From Crossaster papposus (Eukaryota > Echinodermata > Asteroidea > Velatida > Solasteridae): 64,000 nucleotides of DNA. Location: assembly GCA_037893245.1 (NCBI GenBank), contig JBAIAA010000893.1, positions 62,001-126,000 of the forward strand, given 5' to 3'. A program made the position numbers and the translations under genes. This document shows, piece after piece, positions 10,600 through 20,039 of this stretch. Under the pieces are notes generated by a model that saw nothing but the letters and a program-made list of their open reading frames with translations, was not told where the DNA came from and did no database searches. The stretch's first letter is position 1; every line of letters begins with the position of its first letter.

Positions 10600-11385
10600 A
10601 TTCACGACTAGTCGTCAATATTTTCACGACCAGTCGCGAATAAATTCACAACTAGTCGTGACAAACTTCACGACTAGTCCTGAATTTGTTACGACTATTA
10701 TTCACGACTAGTTGTAAATAAATGCGCGAAGAACAAATGCGCGACTAGTCGTGGAAATATTTACGACTAGTCGTGGCCCAACTTACGACTAGTCGCGGAC
10801 AAATTTACGACTAGTCGCGGACAAATTTACGACTAGTCGCGGACAAATTTACGACTAGTCGCGGACAAATTTACGACTAGTCGCGGACAAATTTACGACT
10901 AGTCGCGGACAAATTTACGACTAGTAGCGGACAAATTTACGACTAGTAGCGGACAAATTTACGACTAGTAGCGGACAAATTTACGACTAGTAGCGGACAA
11001 ATTTACGACTAGTCGCGGACAAATTTACGACTAGTCGTGGCCAAATTAACGACTAGTCGCGGACAAATTAACGACTAGTCGCGGACAAATTCACGACTAG
11101 TTGCCGAAAAAAATTCACGACTGGTTGCCGAAAAAAATTCACGACTGGTTGCCGAAAAAATTCACGACTATTTGCCGAAAAAATTTAACGACTAGTCGCG
11201 GGAATATTCACGACTAGTCGCGGGAATATTCACGACTAGTCGCGGGAATATTCACGACTAGTCGCGGGAATATTCACGACTAGTCGCGGGAATATTCACG
11301 ACTAGTCGCGGGAATATTCACGACTAGTCGCGGGAATATTCACGACTAGTAGCAAATTACTCACACCTAGTCGTGACCAGTCACA
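10600..11385. repeat. 22-bp satellite built on the palindrome CGACTAGTCG
   Basis: Regular units of 22 bp run from about 10783 to 11352 (around 26 copies), with degenerate copies on both sides. The conserved core is ACGACTAGTCG. The spacer exists in blocks: GCGGACAAATTT in the first half, TGCCGAAAAAAATTC in the middle and CGGGAATATTC in the last. Each unit therefore carries a 10-bp palindrome. The block structure indicates local amplification of successive variants. Confidence 0.9.
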
Positions 11386-11653
11386 ATTTAATGATCCATT
11401 GTCCCCTTGTACCCCTGTAACAAAAAATTAAATGTTTTACTGTGAAAGGTGGTGGGAGTTGGTTAGCTGTGGTGAGGATGGGTGGATGGTGATGTTGCAG
11501 TTATGAATACGGTATGCTTAACCCGTTAAGGGCCTTCCTGACCACGATTTATACCACTCAGGCCCACGTTTGTAAATGCTCCACCACACTGTTTATCCCT
11601 TTAGTGGCATTGGAAAACCTTGACAACAAACTTCTTTCATTTCCTTGAAACAG

Positions 11654-11839
11654 ATGGTGGAGCTATCTCCCGGGACTGGTGTATATGTTTACACGCGCAA
11701 CGTTTCACCAGGGAGCAGGTGCACAACTGGATCCAAAGAAGCCTGCTCACTCACTGCTGAACTCATTTTATACAAAATCAGAGTTGGGTGAATTTGATTC
11801 ACTAAAAGCAGTGGACCAATATAGTTTCAGCCATCGTGG
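11654..11839 (+). pseudogene. BEN-domain exon A, copy 1 (+), frameshifted
   Basis: Preceded by TTTCCTTGAAACAG and followed by a GTAAGAATT donor. The reading starts MVELSPGTGVYVYTRNVSPG. A 4-base duplication in the Ala-Cys-Ser-Leu codons (GCTCACTCACTG) and a lost GAT later break the frame. The exon encodes the first two thirds of a BEN-type DNA-binding domain; see 18638-18821 for the domain argument. Confidence 0.7.
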
Positions 11840-11886
11840 GTAAGAATTAACATTTCTCACAAAGGCCTTTGTTCATTATTTAACAA

Positions 11887-11960
11887 AGGTAATGTTGAGT
11901 AGAGAAGTTAGGATTTGAACCCAGCTGCTCTACCAACTCGGTTAATTTCTACTTACATGA
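11887..11960 (-). repeat. tRNA-derived SINE fragment with internal deletion
   Basis: On the minus strand it reads GAGTTGGTAGAGCAGCTGGG followed by TTCAAATCC. This combines an A-box-like TGGTAGAGC and a B-box-like GGTTCAAATCC, with the part between them deleted compared with the copy at 16801-16870. Confidence 0.55.
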
Positions 11961-12267
11961 ACCTCGTCAGTGTTCCTGGTTTTTTTTTGGATAATTTAAA
12001 AAGCCATCAAGTATGGATATTTCTAGTTTACAGTAAACAGATTAATATTCCCCAGTCTGTCACAATGTCATTGTATTTTGAAATACTGTATTTTTCACAA
12101 TAAATATAATACATGTAATACTTTTTTTTTCAAATGTGGATTAAGCCTACCATACTAGACAAGCTTAGCTTTTTATGGGATCCTCCATATATTAATTATC
12201 TGTATTTGATGTATGTGTCAATTATAGTGTCTGGAAAATAAAGTGAACTCAATTAACCGCGGTAACA

Positions 12268-12600
12268 ATGTCTACGGTAAGTTTATTGCAAATTGCAATT
12301 GGTTAATATTTCTTCATTTTTTAAATTTTGTTTTCTTAAAATACAATTGTTATGAATATTACCATTTGTTTTATTTAGGCGGCCTCCAAAAAGGAAGCGA
12401 GCAGGGACGCTAAACATGTTTTGTTTGCTATGGTGTTTTTTTTTACTTGGACTAACGTCAACAAAATCAATAGTAAATATCAATCTCCGGCAAAATGGTA
12501 AAATTGTATTTTATGACCAACAGAGGACAGCAAGGACAGAAGATGGCAAGCAGGATACCGCAACATGTATTTGTAAATCGGGACGCAAAACCGCCACCGG
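12268..12600 (+). pseudogene. KIFC1-like 5' exons of the upstream paralogous copy
   Basis: A tiny exon (12268-12276, ATG TCT ACG then GTAAG) is followed by an exon-like piece from 12379 reading AASKKEASRDAKH, then by GACCAACAG and an exon with AGGACAGCAAGG (about 12529). All three pieces have counterparts before KIFC1 (50868, 49527, 54887) and on the minus strand (30371-30640, 33342-33625, 35412-35715). The third exon runs into the 20-bp minisatellite instead of reaching the PRPVVVDK-type end seen elsewhere. Not functional as it stands. Confidence 0.5.
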
Positions 12601-13108
12601 GACGCAAAAACCGCCACCGGGACGCAAAAACCGCCACCGGGACGCAAAAACCGCCACCGGGACGCAAAAACCGCCACCGGGACGCAAAAACCGCCACCGG
12701 GACGCAAAAACCGCCACCGGGACGCAAAAACCGCCACCGGGACGCAAAAACCGCCACCGGGACGCAAAAACCGCCACCGGGACGCAAAAACCGCCACCGG
12801 GACGCAAAAACCGCCACCGGGACGCAAAAACCGCCACCGGGACGCAAAAACCGCCACCGGGACGCAAAAACCGCCACCGGGACGCAAAAACCGCCACCGG
12901 GACGCAAAAACCGCCACCGGGACGCAAAAACCGCCACCGGGACGCAAAAACCGCCACCGGGACGCAAAAACCGCCACCGGGACGCAAAAACCGCCACCGG
13001 GACGCAAAAACCGCCACCGGGACGCAAAAACCGCCACCGGGACGCCAAAACCGCCACCGGGACGCCAAAACCGCCACCGGGACGCCAAAACCGCCACCGG
13101 GACGCAAA
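12581..13108 (+). repeat. 20-bp minisatellite GACGCAAAAACCGCCACCGG
   Basis: About 26 near-identical units. Because 20 is not a multiple of 3, one reading cycles through three heptad-like phrases (DAKTATG, TQKPPPG, RKNRHR) every 60 bases. No frame has a stop, so ORFs of 200-266 codons appear on both strands. The array ends in AAACCAAGTAAG, the end of KIFC1-like exon 2 (AKPSK), so it has replaced the intron and most of that exon. The last few units carry a C-for-A change (GACGCC), which marks a separate subfamily. Confidence 0.9.
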
Positions 13109-13890
13109 ACCAAGTAAGATTGCCAAACGGTTTAAGACGGGTCTAAAGCTAGCGGGACTTGCTCAGGTAGCATTTGTCTTCGTGGCCAATAAAGTTTTGC
13201 CGGTCGTACATAACAGGATTACAATAAGCCAGTTCGGTACTCCAATTCCTCATGCGCATAGATTTGACGTATGCATGCAAAAGCAAAACCAGTAACAACA
13301 AAATGTTCACTTGCTAATTTCACAAAATCTTTATATATGCAATGTAGCAGTTTTGTTTTTACATATTTGTTACAAATCCTAACATCTGAAAATTCATCTA
13401 AAAACTTTTAAATTTTGTTCACTCCTCTAGCTATTTGGAGCGAGAAAGTGGCAAATTTTGTGTGCATACAAAAAGGGTTTAAATTAGTTTTCCTCTTCAA
13501 AATACTACTTTCCTAAATGCTACAGTCATTGCTCGTAACTAAGCACCTACTCAAAGGCCAAGACCAACTAACAACTCGACCTTTAGTGTGAACAGCGCAT
13601 TTTCAAATTATAGCTTATGTTCGCACTGAATATTTGTCTCCTTTAAACAAAAAAAAAGTAACTGTCACTAGCCAACAATCAACTAAGAGTTTTTCTGAGA
13701 TTATCATCACCTCCATCTGCATAAACGTGTGCCGGGTTTACTGCATCTACAATGCCAGCTTGCAGGCCTTGGCTGTTTCCTTACCCACTATACAGATTTG
13801 TGAAGACAATCTTGGAAACCATCACAATTAAACTGCTTTTGTTTTGGCAAGGCCCCATAAAATGTAATGTGAATCCTTTAAAGGTGGGAT
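13109..13890 (+). repeat. Copy of the KIFC1 intron 2 region
   Basis: Matches 56251-57110 block by block: TGCCAAACGGTTTAAGACGG, GCTCAGGTAGCATTTGTCTT, GCCAATAAAGTTTTGCC, then CTACAGTCATTGCTCG and CGTGTGCCGGGTTTACTGCA. It confirms that the + strand cassette is a duplication of the kinesin locus and not a retrocopy. Confidence 0.75.
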
Positions 13891-14300
13891 ATATCCTTTT
13901 GCAGCTATACAAAAACTAACCCACCAAAATACTGCTGAGAAGCTTATTCGTCGTAAAGATATTAGTGATTCTAAACTCTCTGTGAAAGGGTAACTTCTGG
14001 CATGCTGTCATTTTGAAGAAAATGACAAAAGAGTGACATTTCCAAAGATGTGTCCCAGAGACGCACTTTTGGAAAATTTTGAAAATAGTGCGGGCAAGTG
14101 TTCAAATGGAGCACTTGTGGGCACTATCATTGGTCTGTTCAGTGCGTGACACGCGAGTAGCGCTGCGATCGGCTGGATGAGAAACGCGCCCTGAAATCCT
14201 TGGTTTCATTGTAAGAAAGATACGCATGCCAATAAGTCTTACGCATTTGTCCGAACGGTTTAAGACAGGTCTAAAGCTAGCGGGGCTTGCTCATAACAGT
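13891..14300 (+). repeat. Dispersed repeat (see 4240) followed by KIFC1 exon 3 flank with the exon deleted
   Basis: 13891-14180 is the repeat shared with 4240-4520. At 14183-14233 it continues as the sequence that normally precedes KIFC1 exon 3 (CTTGGTTTCATTGTAAGAAA, ATACGCATGCC, GCATTTGTCC). It then jumps to exon 2 downstream sequence (GAACGGTTTAAGACAGGTCT) at 14252 without the exon itself. Confidence 0.6.
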
Positions 14301-14394
14301 CATTGCTCGCAACCCAGCACCTAGCTGCTCAAAGGCTAAAACCAACCAACTAACAACTCTACCTCTAGTGTGAACAGACAATAGTCGGGCGCCG

Positions 14395-14560
14395 TACAAC
14401 ATACGTATGCATAATGTAGTTGGCTGCATCAAGATAGGATACCAGTGCGAACAACACGCAATAAAGCGATGTGCATTGAGGTGTCCCGGAGGACGCGGGA
14501 AATTTGAACTATATGGCCGCGCCCTTGTACTAACAGGCCATATAAGTGAAGTCCGCTTGT
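14395..14560 (-). repeat. Dispersed repeat, inverted relative to 42845-43030
   Basis: Blocks GCGCCGTACAACATACGTAT, AATAAAGCGATGTGCATTG and GCCGCGCCCTTGTAC match the reverse complement of the insertion within the LINE at 42780-43478. Confidence 0.6.
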
Positions 14561-14872
14561 CAGGTTTGCAGCACTGCTAATGTTGCTTAGCATCATGTAT
14601 TTGGGAATGTTGCTGCGGTCAGTTTCTTTGTTAAACTAATAAGACCAATGCATTTTCATTGCAGTTAAGTTTGAAGGGATTCACTTGCTTGTCTGGTACA
14701 CACTGCCAGTAACCAAGCAGGTTTTACTGTCCATTTTACATTCCATTAAAAATGTATTGACTATTTAGATTCCACTATATTGGGCAAGTTGTTTGCAGGC
14801 ATGCAGTTCAACTGCATAAAAAGTGTTTTCAGTAATGTAATATATATATATTTTCCAAACAGATTATATAGT

Positions 14873-14916
14873 TGAAAAGCACGTCACTGGGGTCAAGCAT
14901 CGGAGGAAAAAGACAG
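14873..14916 (+). pseudogene. BEN-domain exon B, shortened copy
   Basis: Lies between TTTTCCAAACAG and a GTAAAC donor. In the phase set by exon A it reads DYIVEKHVTGVKHRRKKTG, lacking 18 internal codons (SVTPVSIKRALRTK region) without a frameshift. It is the shortest exon B in the window. Confidence 0.55.
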
Positions 14917-15136
14917 GTAAACCCTAACTCCCTACCTTATTTTTCTTACACCCAACCTGTATCCTGTAAAATCCTCCAATTCCAAAGTGTCAAAACTCCA
15001 TGTAACCTGAATCGTGCAAAATCTTCCAATATTTGTTAGACAATTATCAGGGTAGGCCATCTTGAAAATCCAGCTTCAAATTCTACTACCAAAAAATCTG
15101 AAAATACGGTTGTCCACTTTTTGCGCTCCATATACT

Positions 15137-15320
15137 AGTCGGTAGTCAAAGAAAAGCGGAATCAGCTGAGAATGTTAGTAAATTTGAAGGGATTTATGTA
15201 TTTACACTACAGAGGGCGCTCTGCGGTCATTCCGTTGACTATAATCACAGCGTTTTTTACGTCTCAAGCTTTGGCGCGCTGTGGCACTATTTAGTATTTT
15301 ATTTTGAACGGGAGCTTTAA
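15137..15320 (+). repeat. Dispersed repeat with CCAAT-like segment (copy 2)
   Basis: Same block order as 7840-8110 and 50238-50365, including GGAATCAGCTGAGAAT, TACAGAGGGCGCTCTGC, GTCATTCCGTTGACTATAAT and GCTGTGGCACTATTT. The CCAAT core is changed here. Confidence 0.55.
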
Positions 15321-15329
15321 GAAACACTT

Positions 15330-15804
15330 CTTACATTACACTTTGGTTGATGGGTTTATGGTAGGAATCTATCTTACTCTTGAATAGATTTGTTGAAAGT
15401 ATAGCGTTCACAGCTTGATCAGGGAGACTTCCACTCATTGATAATCCTGATTGAGAAAAAAATCCCTCTTTTGAGGCTGGTTTAAATAGCTTGTCAGCGT
15501 GACCCCTTATTTTCCTAGGTTTTGACTTCTTTGGAAGAGGTTTCCTTCTTTCATTCCTTCCAGCTCATAGACCTCAATAAGGTCTCCTCTCAACCTTCTT
15601 TCCTCTATAGGCTATATATATTTTATCGCTGTCGGTCTTTTTGGGTATGGTTTGGACTTGAGACAAGGAATCAGATTGGCTGCTTTTTTTTTAATTACTT
15701 TTTTCATCATCTCAATGTCTTTTTTTAGGTTTGATTGCAGCGTTCCAGCTGAGCAATTTGAACAATATATTGTGTACCGAGTTTTTCTATTCTTTATTGT
15801 CCAG
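15330..15804 (+). repeat. Copy of the 3' half of KIFC1 intron 3
   Basis: Matches 58060-58596 along its length (TACACTTTGGTTGATGGGTT, GCTTGTCAGCGTGACCCCTT, GACCTCAATAAGGTCTCCTC, GGTTTGGACTTGAGACAAGG) and leads to the exon 4-like sequence at 15805. Confidence 0.75.
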
Positions 15805-15919
15805 GAATGCAGAGGACGAGCTGGGTTCTGTGACTCACGACCTAGCCGCCTCTCGGCTAGTGTGCAGCGGTTTAAAGGCACAGATGACCGCTGCACAGGC
15901 CGAACTCTCCAACACAAAG
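15805..15919 (+). pseudogene. KIFC1-like exon 4 with an in-frame 96-nt deletion
   Basis: Begins after GTCCAG and ends AACACAAAG before GTTTG. It reads NAEDELGSVTHDLAASRLVC and then [18 protein letters not shown]. The intact KIFC1 exon 4 (58597-58807) is 211 nt; this one is 115 nt, missing 32 codons of coiled coil but keeping frame and both splice sites. It could still be spliced if transcribed. It belongs to the broken paralogous kinesin on the + strand. Confidence 0.65.
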
Positions 15920-15965
15920 GTTTGTTTGTTTTGTTTTTTTGTTTTTTTATATTCGCCACACGCTA

Positions 15966-16155
15966 ATTTTATGGAGCTGCTAAGCACTAAAACAAATTGC
16001 TTAGCACAAAAGACAAAGCCGGGGAAACTACTTTGTCAACTTCCAAAACCGAGAGAAGCTAATATCGCCTACCTACCTTTCTTGTCCCCGAACCTGAGCA
16101 GATCCTTAGGAAATTGTTAGCTTGTAAACATGTCCTCTGGCACAAACTGGTTAAA
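15966..16155. mobile_element. Remnants of two MITE families
   Basis: 15966-16015 is one end of the GCTGCTAAGCAC element (TTTTATGGAGCTGCTAAGCA ... TTGCTTAGCAC). 16126-16155 is one end of the TTAA-flanked family (CTGGCACAAACTGGTTAA). Confidence 0.55.
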
Positions 16156-16526
16156 CAAAAAGAATGTTTTTAATCATATTACATGTGCACACAGTGTATA
16201 CAAAAAAGACGCACAAACAAATCTTATTTTAGGCGCCACGTACATGCGCTATGGATTAAATCTTTCAGTTTAATGATCCACTATCCCATTGTACCCCTGT
16301 CACAAAAAAGGTAAATGTTTTACTGTGAAAAGTGGTGGGTTACATGTAAGTGTGGGTGCTGTGGTGAGGATGGGTGGATGGTGATGTTGCAGTTATGAAT
16401 ATGATATGCTGACCACGATTTAAACCACTCGGGCCCACATGTTTGTAGATGCTCCACCACACTGTTTATCCCTTTATTGGCATTGGAAAACCCTGACAAC
16501 AAACTTCTTTCATTTCCTTGAAACGG

Positions 16527-16710
16527 ATGGTAGAGCTGTCCCCCGGGACTGGTGTATATGTTTACACGCGCAACGTTTCAGCAGGGAGCAGGTGCACAAC
16601 TGGATCCAAAGAAGCCTGCTCCCTGCTGAACTCATTTTATACAAAATCCGAGTTGGGTGAATTTGGTTCACTGAAAGCAGTGGACCAAGATATAGTTTCG
16701 GCCATTGTGG
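16527..16710 (+). pseudogene. BEN-domain exon A, copy 2 (+), open but with a mutated acceptor
   Basis: The 62-codon reading is open: MVELSPGTGVYVYTRNVSAG, then SRCTTGSKEACSLLNSFYTK, then SELGEFGSLKAVDQDIVSAI and VG. The donor GTACGAG is plausible. The acceptor that is CAG in copies 18638 and 20587 is CGG here (GAAACGG), so normal splicing into the exon should fail. The flanking 260 bases repeat those before 11654, 18638 and 20587, which shows tandem duplication of a larger unit. Confidence 0.7.
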
Positions 16711-16800
16711 GTACGAGAATTAACATTTCTCACAAATGCCCTTGCAAATTATTAAAACAAAACAGCTGACCATGTTCATTATTTAACAAAGATAATGTTG

Positions 16801-16870
16801 AGCAAAGAAGTTAGGATTTGAACCCAGCTGCGACCTTTGAATTACCCTAGTGCTCTACCAACTTGTGTTC
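16801..16870 (-). repeat. tRNA-derived SINE fragment
   Basis: On the minus strand: AAGTTGGTAGAGCACTAGGG, TAATTCAAAGGTCGCAGC, TGGGTTCAAATCC. The spacing of the A-box-like and B-box-like motifs and the GGTTCAAATCC core fit a tRNA head. There is no acceptor-stem pairing and no CCA, so it is not a tRNA gene. Confidence 0.65.
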
Positions 16871-17224
16871 CGGTTTTTGTTGATAATTTGCAATAAAAAG
16901 CCATATACGAGTGAAGTCCGCTTGTCAGGTTTGCAGCACTGCTAATGTTGCTAGCATCATGTATTTGGGAATGTTGCTGCGGTCAGTTTCTTTGTTAAAC
17001 TAATAAGACTAATGCATTTTCATTGCAGTCAAGTTTGAAGGGATTGACTTGCTTGTCTGGTACACACTGCCTATAACCAAGCAGGTTTTACTGTCCATTT
17101 TACATTCCATTAAAAATGTATTGAATATTTAGATTCCACTATTGGGCAAGTTGTTTGCAGGCATGCAGTTCAACTGCATAAAAAGTGTTTTCAGTAATGT
17201 AATATATATATATTTTCCAAACAG

Positions 17225-17687
17225 ATTAGTTCAAAAGCACGACTCAGTAACCTCAGTGAGCATCAAGCGAGCCCTGAGGACGAAGGTCACTGGGGTAAAA
17301 CACCGAAAGGACAAGACAGGTAAACCCGCCAGACCAGCCAACCGCCAGACCAGCCAACCGCCAGACCAGCCAACCGCCAGACCAGCCAACCGCCAGACCA
17401 GCCAACCGCCAGACCAGCCAACCGCCAGACCAGCCACCGCCAGACTAGCCAACGCCGATCCTTCTTCCGGCAGACCAGCAACCGTCAGACCAGCAACCTT
17501 CAGACCAGCCCAGCCACCGCCAGACCAGCCACCGCCAGACCAGCCACCGCTGGACCTGCCACCACAATCACAGGAGGCAGGTCGGCTCTTGAAAGCCAAG
17601 ATCGCCGACTTGAGAGCGACGATAGAAAAACATGAAGCTACTATAGAGGAGCAGAAGTCGCAGATCCGCGTAAAAAAAATCAAGTAA
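17225..17687 (+). CDS. Chimeric open frame: BEN exon B + Pro-rich repeat + kinesin stalk exon
   Basis: One uninterrupted frame runs through BEN exon B (VSIKRALRTKVTGVKHRKDK), straight over its GTAAAC donor into the minisatellite (ARPANRQTSQPPDQPT repeats), and on into a KIFC1 exon 5-like segment (QSQEAGRLLKAKIADLRATI, EKHEATIEEQKSQIR), ending VKKIK and TAA at 17685-17687. The frame stays open upstream to 17142. A 4-nt deletion at the start of exon B (ATTAGTTC instead of ATTATATAGTTG) means that splicing from exon A in phase 1 would hit TAG at once. The product could only arise from another start or acceptor. Expression is unproven; I list it because all three parts share a frame. Alternative view: a chance open frame in a pseudogene. 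Confidence 0.35.
17321..17571 (+). repeat. 16-bp and 15-bp minisatellite (CCAGACCAGCCAACCG)
   Basis: About six regular 16-bp units, then degenerate units ending in 15-bp CCACCGCCAGACCAG repeats. It starts directly at the exon B donor and ends at the exon 5-like start (CAATCACAGGAGGCAGG). The 15-bp unit is the complement of the one amplified at 24975-27160. Confidence 0.85.
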
Positions 17688-17790
17688 ATATAAAATAAAA
17701 GCACTCGATTACCGACTTGATTTCAAGCCTAGATCAATACCACGAACGCGTCAGATCGGCTAATTTTATTCTGCAGAACGACTTGGTCAG

Positions 17791-17879
17791 ACTTTTATAC
17801 CTTTTTCTATATATTAAAGACCCTATCTAGATGAGATTATTAACCAACAATTTTGGTTAATAGAAAAAGGTATAAAAGT
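17791..17879. mobile_element. 89-bp hairpin MITE (copy 1)
   Basis: Ends ACTTTTATACCTTTTTCTATA and its reverse complement TAGAAAAAGGTATAAAAGT; the centre has a second small hairpin (TTAACCAACA ... TTTTGGTTAA). A near-identical copy is at 19777-19863. Confidence 0.7.
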
Positions 17880-17999
17880 CGTGTATACGAAAAACTTACG
17901 ATTTGAATTGAAGCGCGCGCTTTGGTCTCCATTCAAATCGCCCCATTCCAATGAACCGGCCAATCTTACGTGCTAGTGGTACGGAAACAAATCGCTAGC

Positions 18000-18230
18000 G
18001 CCCCTGCACGCGCAAGGAATGCAAGCTAACCCTTTTGTGTACGGCATAGCGTATACATAATGTGTACTGTACATGTGAAAGTGGGCTCAAAATCATACGG
18101 AGTAAGGACCTGCAGCTGATTTCACGAAAAGTGCCTAGCTTGCGCCATTTTCAAAAGTGGCGCAAGGCTTACGCAACTAATGTTGCGTAGCTGCGCCATT
18201 TCCTTACGGAGCATTTAACGAACCCAGGCA
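18000..18230 (+). repeat. Duplicated segment with hairpins (also at 20040-20290 and, inverted, 43140-43300)
   Basis: Contains TGTACGGCATAGCGTATACA and CTTGCGCCATTTTCAAAAGT with its inverted partner GGCGCAAG, and GCAACTAATGTTGC. The copy at 20040 is almost identical. Confidence 0.65.
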
Positions 18231-18438
18231 CGTGTTTATTTTTTACGAACATCAATCCGCCCAGCAGGTCCAGCCCGACTTTGGGCAGCACACCCACAGA
18301 CGGTGGCAGCTGCGAGCCGGTCATTGACAGATGTTTCTGGCCTCGGTCCGAGTTGCCCGTGGCGTGTTTATCTGTCATCAATTTTGAACATCGAAAATTG
18401 TTTGCGTGTGTACATGTCCTCTGGCACGAACTGGTTAA
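18231..18438. mobile_element. TTAA-family MITE, one end degraded
   Basis: Ends in GGCACGAACTGGTTAA and contains GGGCAGCACACCCACAGAC, GTGGCGTGTTTATCTGTCAT and TTTTGAACATCGAAAATTG, in the same order as intact copies. The left end has lost the CCAGTTCGCG motif. Confidence 0.6.
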
Positions 18439-18637
18439 AATAATGTACACATGTATACAAAAAAGACGCTCAAACAAATCTTGCAGTTATGAATACGATA
18501 TGCTTAACCCGCTAAGTGCCTTCCTGACCACGATTTATACCACTCAGGCCCACATGTTTGTAGATGCTCCACCACACTGTTTATCCCTTTAGTGGCATTG
18601 GAAAACATTGACAACAAACTTCATTTCCTTGAAACAG

Positions 18638-18821
18638 ATGGTGGAGCTGTCCCCCGGTACAGGCCTCTATGTATACCAGAAAAACATTTCAGCAGGGAGC
18701 AGGTGCACAACTGCATCAAGAGAAGCCTGCTCCCTGCTGAACTCCTTCCACACGAACTCAGAGTTGGCGGAACTGGGTTCCCTGACTCTAGTGGACCCAG
18801 ATATAGTTACAGCTATCGTGG
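18638..18821 (+). pseudogene. BEN-domain exon A, copy 3 (+), intact exon
   Basis: Both splice sites look good (TTGAAACAG before, GTAAGAATT after) and the frame is open: MVELSPGTGLYVYQKNISAG, SRCTTASREACSLLNSFHTN, SELAELGSLTLVDPDIVTAI, VG. Joined to exon B it would continue DYIVEKHASVTPVSIKRALR TKVTGVKHRKDKT. The layout matches the BEN domain, a small all-helical DNA-binding or protein-binding module in chromatin regulators: a LSPG start, an A-x-x-LL-x-x-F helix, a -EL- turn, a LD/VDxxIVxAI helix, then a basic C-terminal helix. No full gene can be built around it, because the following unit is a minisatellite plus kinesin stalk. Whether this exon is used is unknown. Confidence 0.6.
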
Positions 18822-18894
18822 GTAAGAATTAATATTTCTCACAAAGGCCTTTGCAATTTTTTTTTTTTTTAAACACAGGGTAGCTGACCATGTT

Positions 18895-18970
18895 CATTAT
18901 TTAACAAAGATAATGTTGAGCAGCTGCGACCTTTGATTTACCCTAGTGCTCTACCAACTCGGTCAATTTT
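18895..18970 (-). repeat. tRNA-derived SINE fragment, B box lost
   Basis: Minus strand reads GAGTTGGTAGAGCACTAGGG, TAAATCAAAGGTCGCAGC; the TTCAAATCC part is missing compared with 16801-16870. Confidence 0.5.
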
Positions 18971-19185
18971 TACTTGCATGAACCGCGTCAGTATCTCTGT
19001 TTTATTTGATAATTTGCAATAACAAGCCATTAATGGGCGAAGTCCGCTTGTCAGGTTTGCAGCACTGCTAATGTTGCTAGCATCATGTATTTGGGAATGT
19101 TGCTGCGGTCAGTTTCTTTGTTAAACTAATAGACCAATGCATTTTCTTTGCAGTTAAGGATTAACTGCATTTAAAGTGTTTGGTC

Positions 19186-19524
19186 ATTGGACCAGCCGCC
19201 ACCGGCGTACCAGCCGCCACCGGTGGACCGGCGGCGGACCGGACCGGCTGCCACCGGCGGACCGGACCGGCTGCCACCGGCGGACCGGACCGGCTGCCAC
19301 CGGCGGACCGGACCGGCTGCCACCGGCGGACCGGACCGGCTGCCACCGGCGGACCGGACCGGCTGCCACCGGCGGACCGGACCGGCTGCCACCGGCGGAC
19401 CGGACCGGCTGCCACCGGCGGACCGGACCGGCTGCCACCGGCGGACCGGACCGGCTGCCACCGGCGGACCGGACCGGCCGCCACCGGCGGACCGGACCGG
19501 CCGCCACCGGCGGACCGGACCGGC
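19186..19524 (+). repeat. 23-bp GC-rich minisatellite (ACCGGCGGACCGGACCGGCTGCC)-type
   Basis: About a dozen near-identical 23-bp units. The core GGCGGACCGGACCGG is followed by CTGCCACC (or CCGCCACC in the last units). All frames on both strands are open, giving several overlapping ORFs of 107-158 codons that are artefacts of the repeat. It ends at the exon 5-like sequence, the same position as the 17321 array. Confidence 0.9.
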
Positions 19525-19645
19525 CGCAATCACAGGAGGCAGGAGGCTCTTGAAAGCAGAGATCGCCGACTTGAGAGCGACGATAAACAAGAAGCTACCA
19601 AAGAGGAGCTGGAGTCACAGATCCGCATAAAAAAAAATCAAGTAA
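19525..19645 (+). pseudogene. KIFC1 exon 5-like stalk segment, frameshifted
   Basis: CAATCACAGGAGGCAGGAGG and the following bases match 17572-17687 and KIFC1 exon 5 (60838-61005), but two bases are missing in the Ala-Gly-Arg codons and others later. The coiled-coil reading breaks. It ends before TCAAGTAAATATAAAATAAA, as in the sister copy. Confidence 0.6.
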
Positions 19646-19776
19646 ATATAAAATAAAAACACTCAATTACCGACTTGATTTCAAGTCTAGATTGATAGCG
19701 GCCCGCGATTTTTTTTCTTCGTACCACTAACGCGTCAGATCGGCTAATTTTATTCCGCAGAACGACTTGGTCAGAG

Positions 19777-19863
19777 ACTTTTATACTTTTTCTATATTAA
19801 AGACCCTATCTAGATGAGATTAGTAATCAATAATTTGGGTTAATAGAAAAAGGTATAAAAGTC
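19777..19863. mobile_element. 87-bp hairpin MITE (copy 2)
   Basis: Near-identical to 17791-17879: ACTTTTATACTTTTTCTATA and TAGAAAAAGGTATAAAAGT at the ends. Its position after the stalk-like exon is the same, so it was probably copied with the cassette. Confidence 0.7.
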
Positions 19864-20039
19864 GTGTATACAAAAAACTAGGGACTGTATCCATTTATTT
19901 TGGTGAATTATGGCTGTCGACGTCATTGGTCTTCATACGTTCCGCGCGTATCAAAATCGATTTGAATTAAAGCGCGCGTTTTGGTCTCTTTTCAAATCGC
20001 CCCATTCCAATGAACCGGCAAATCTGACGTGTTAGTGGT

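Noticed and set aside
10600..11385. Looks like a CRISPR array at first sight (regular repeats with short spacers)
   Set aside because: The spacer is repeated too, units are 22 bp with no unique spacers, no cas genes exist, and the DNA is eukaryotic. It is a satellite.
12416..13295. ORFs of 200-266 codons on both strands
   Set aside because: Products of the 20-bp minisatellite, which lacks stops in all six frames.
16801..16870. Possible tRNA gene on the minus strand
   Set aside because: A- and B-box-like motifs are there, but no cloverleaf with a paired acceptor stem can be drawn and several degraded copies exist; it is a SINE head.
19161..19656. Seven overlapping GC-rich ORFs
   Set aside because: Products of the 23-bp minisatellite.
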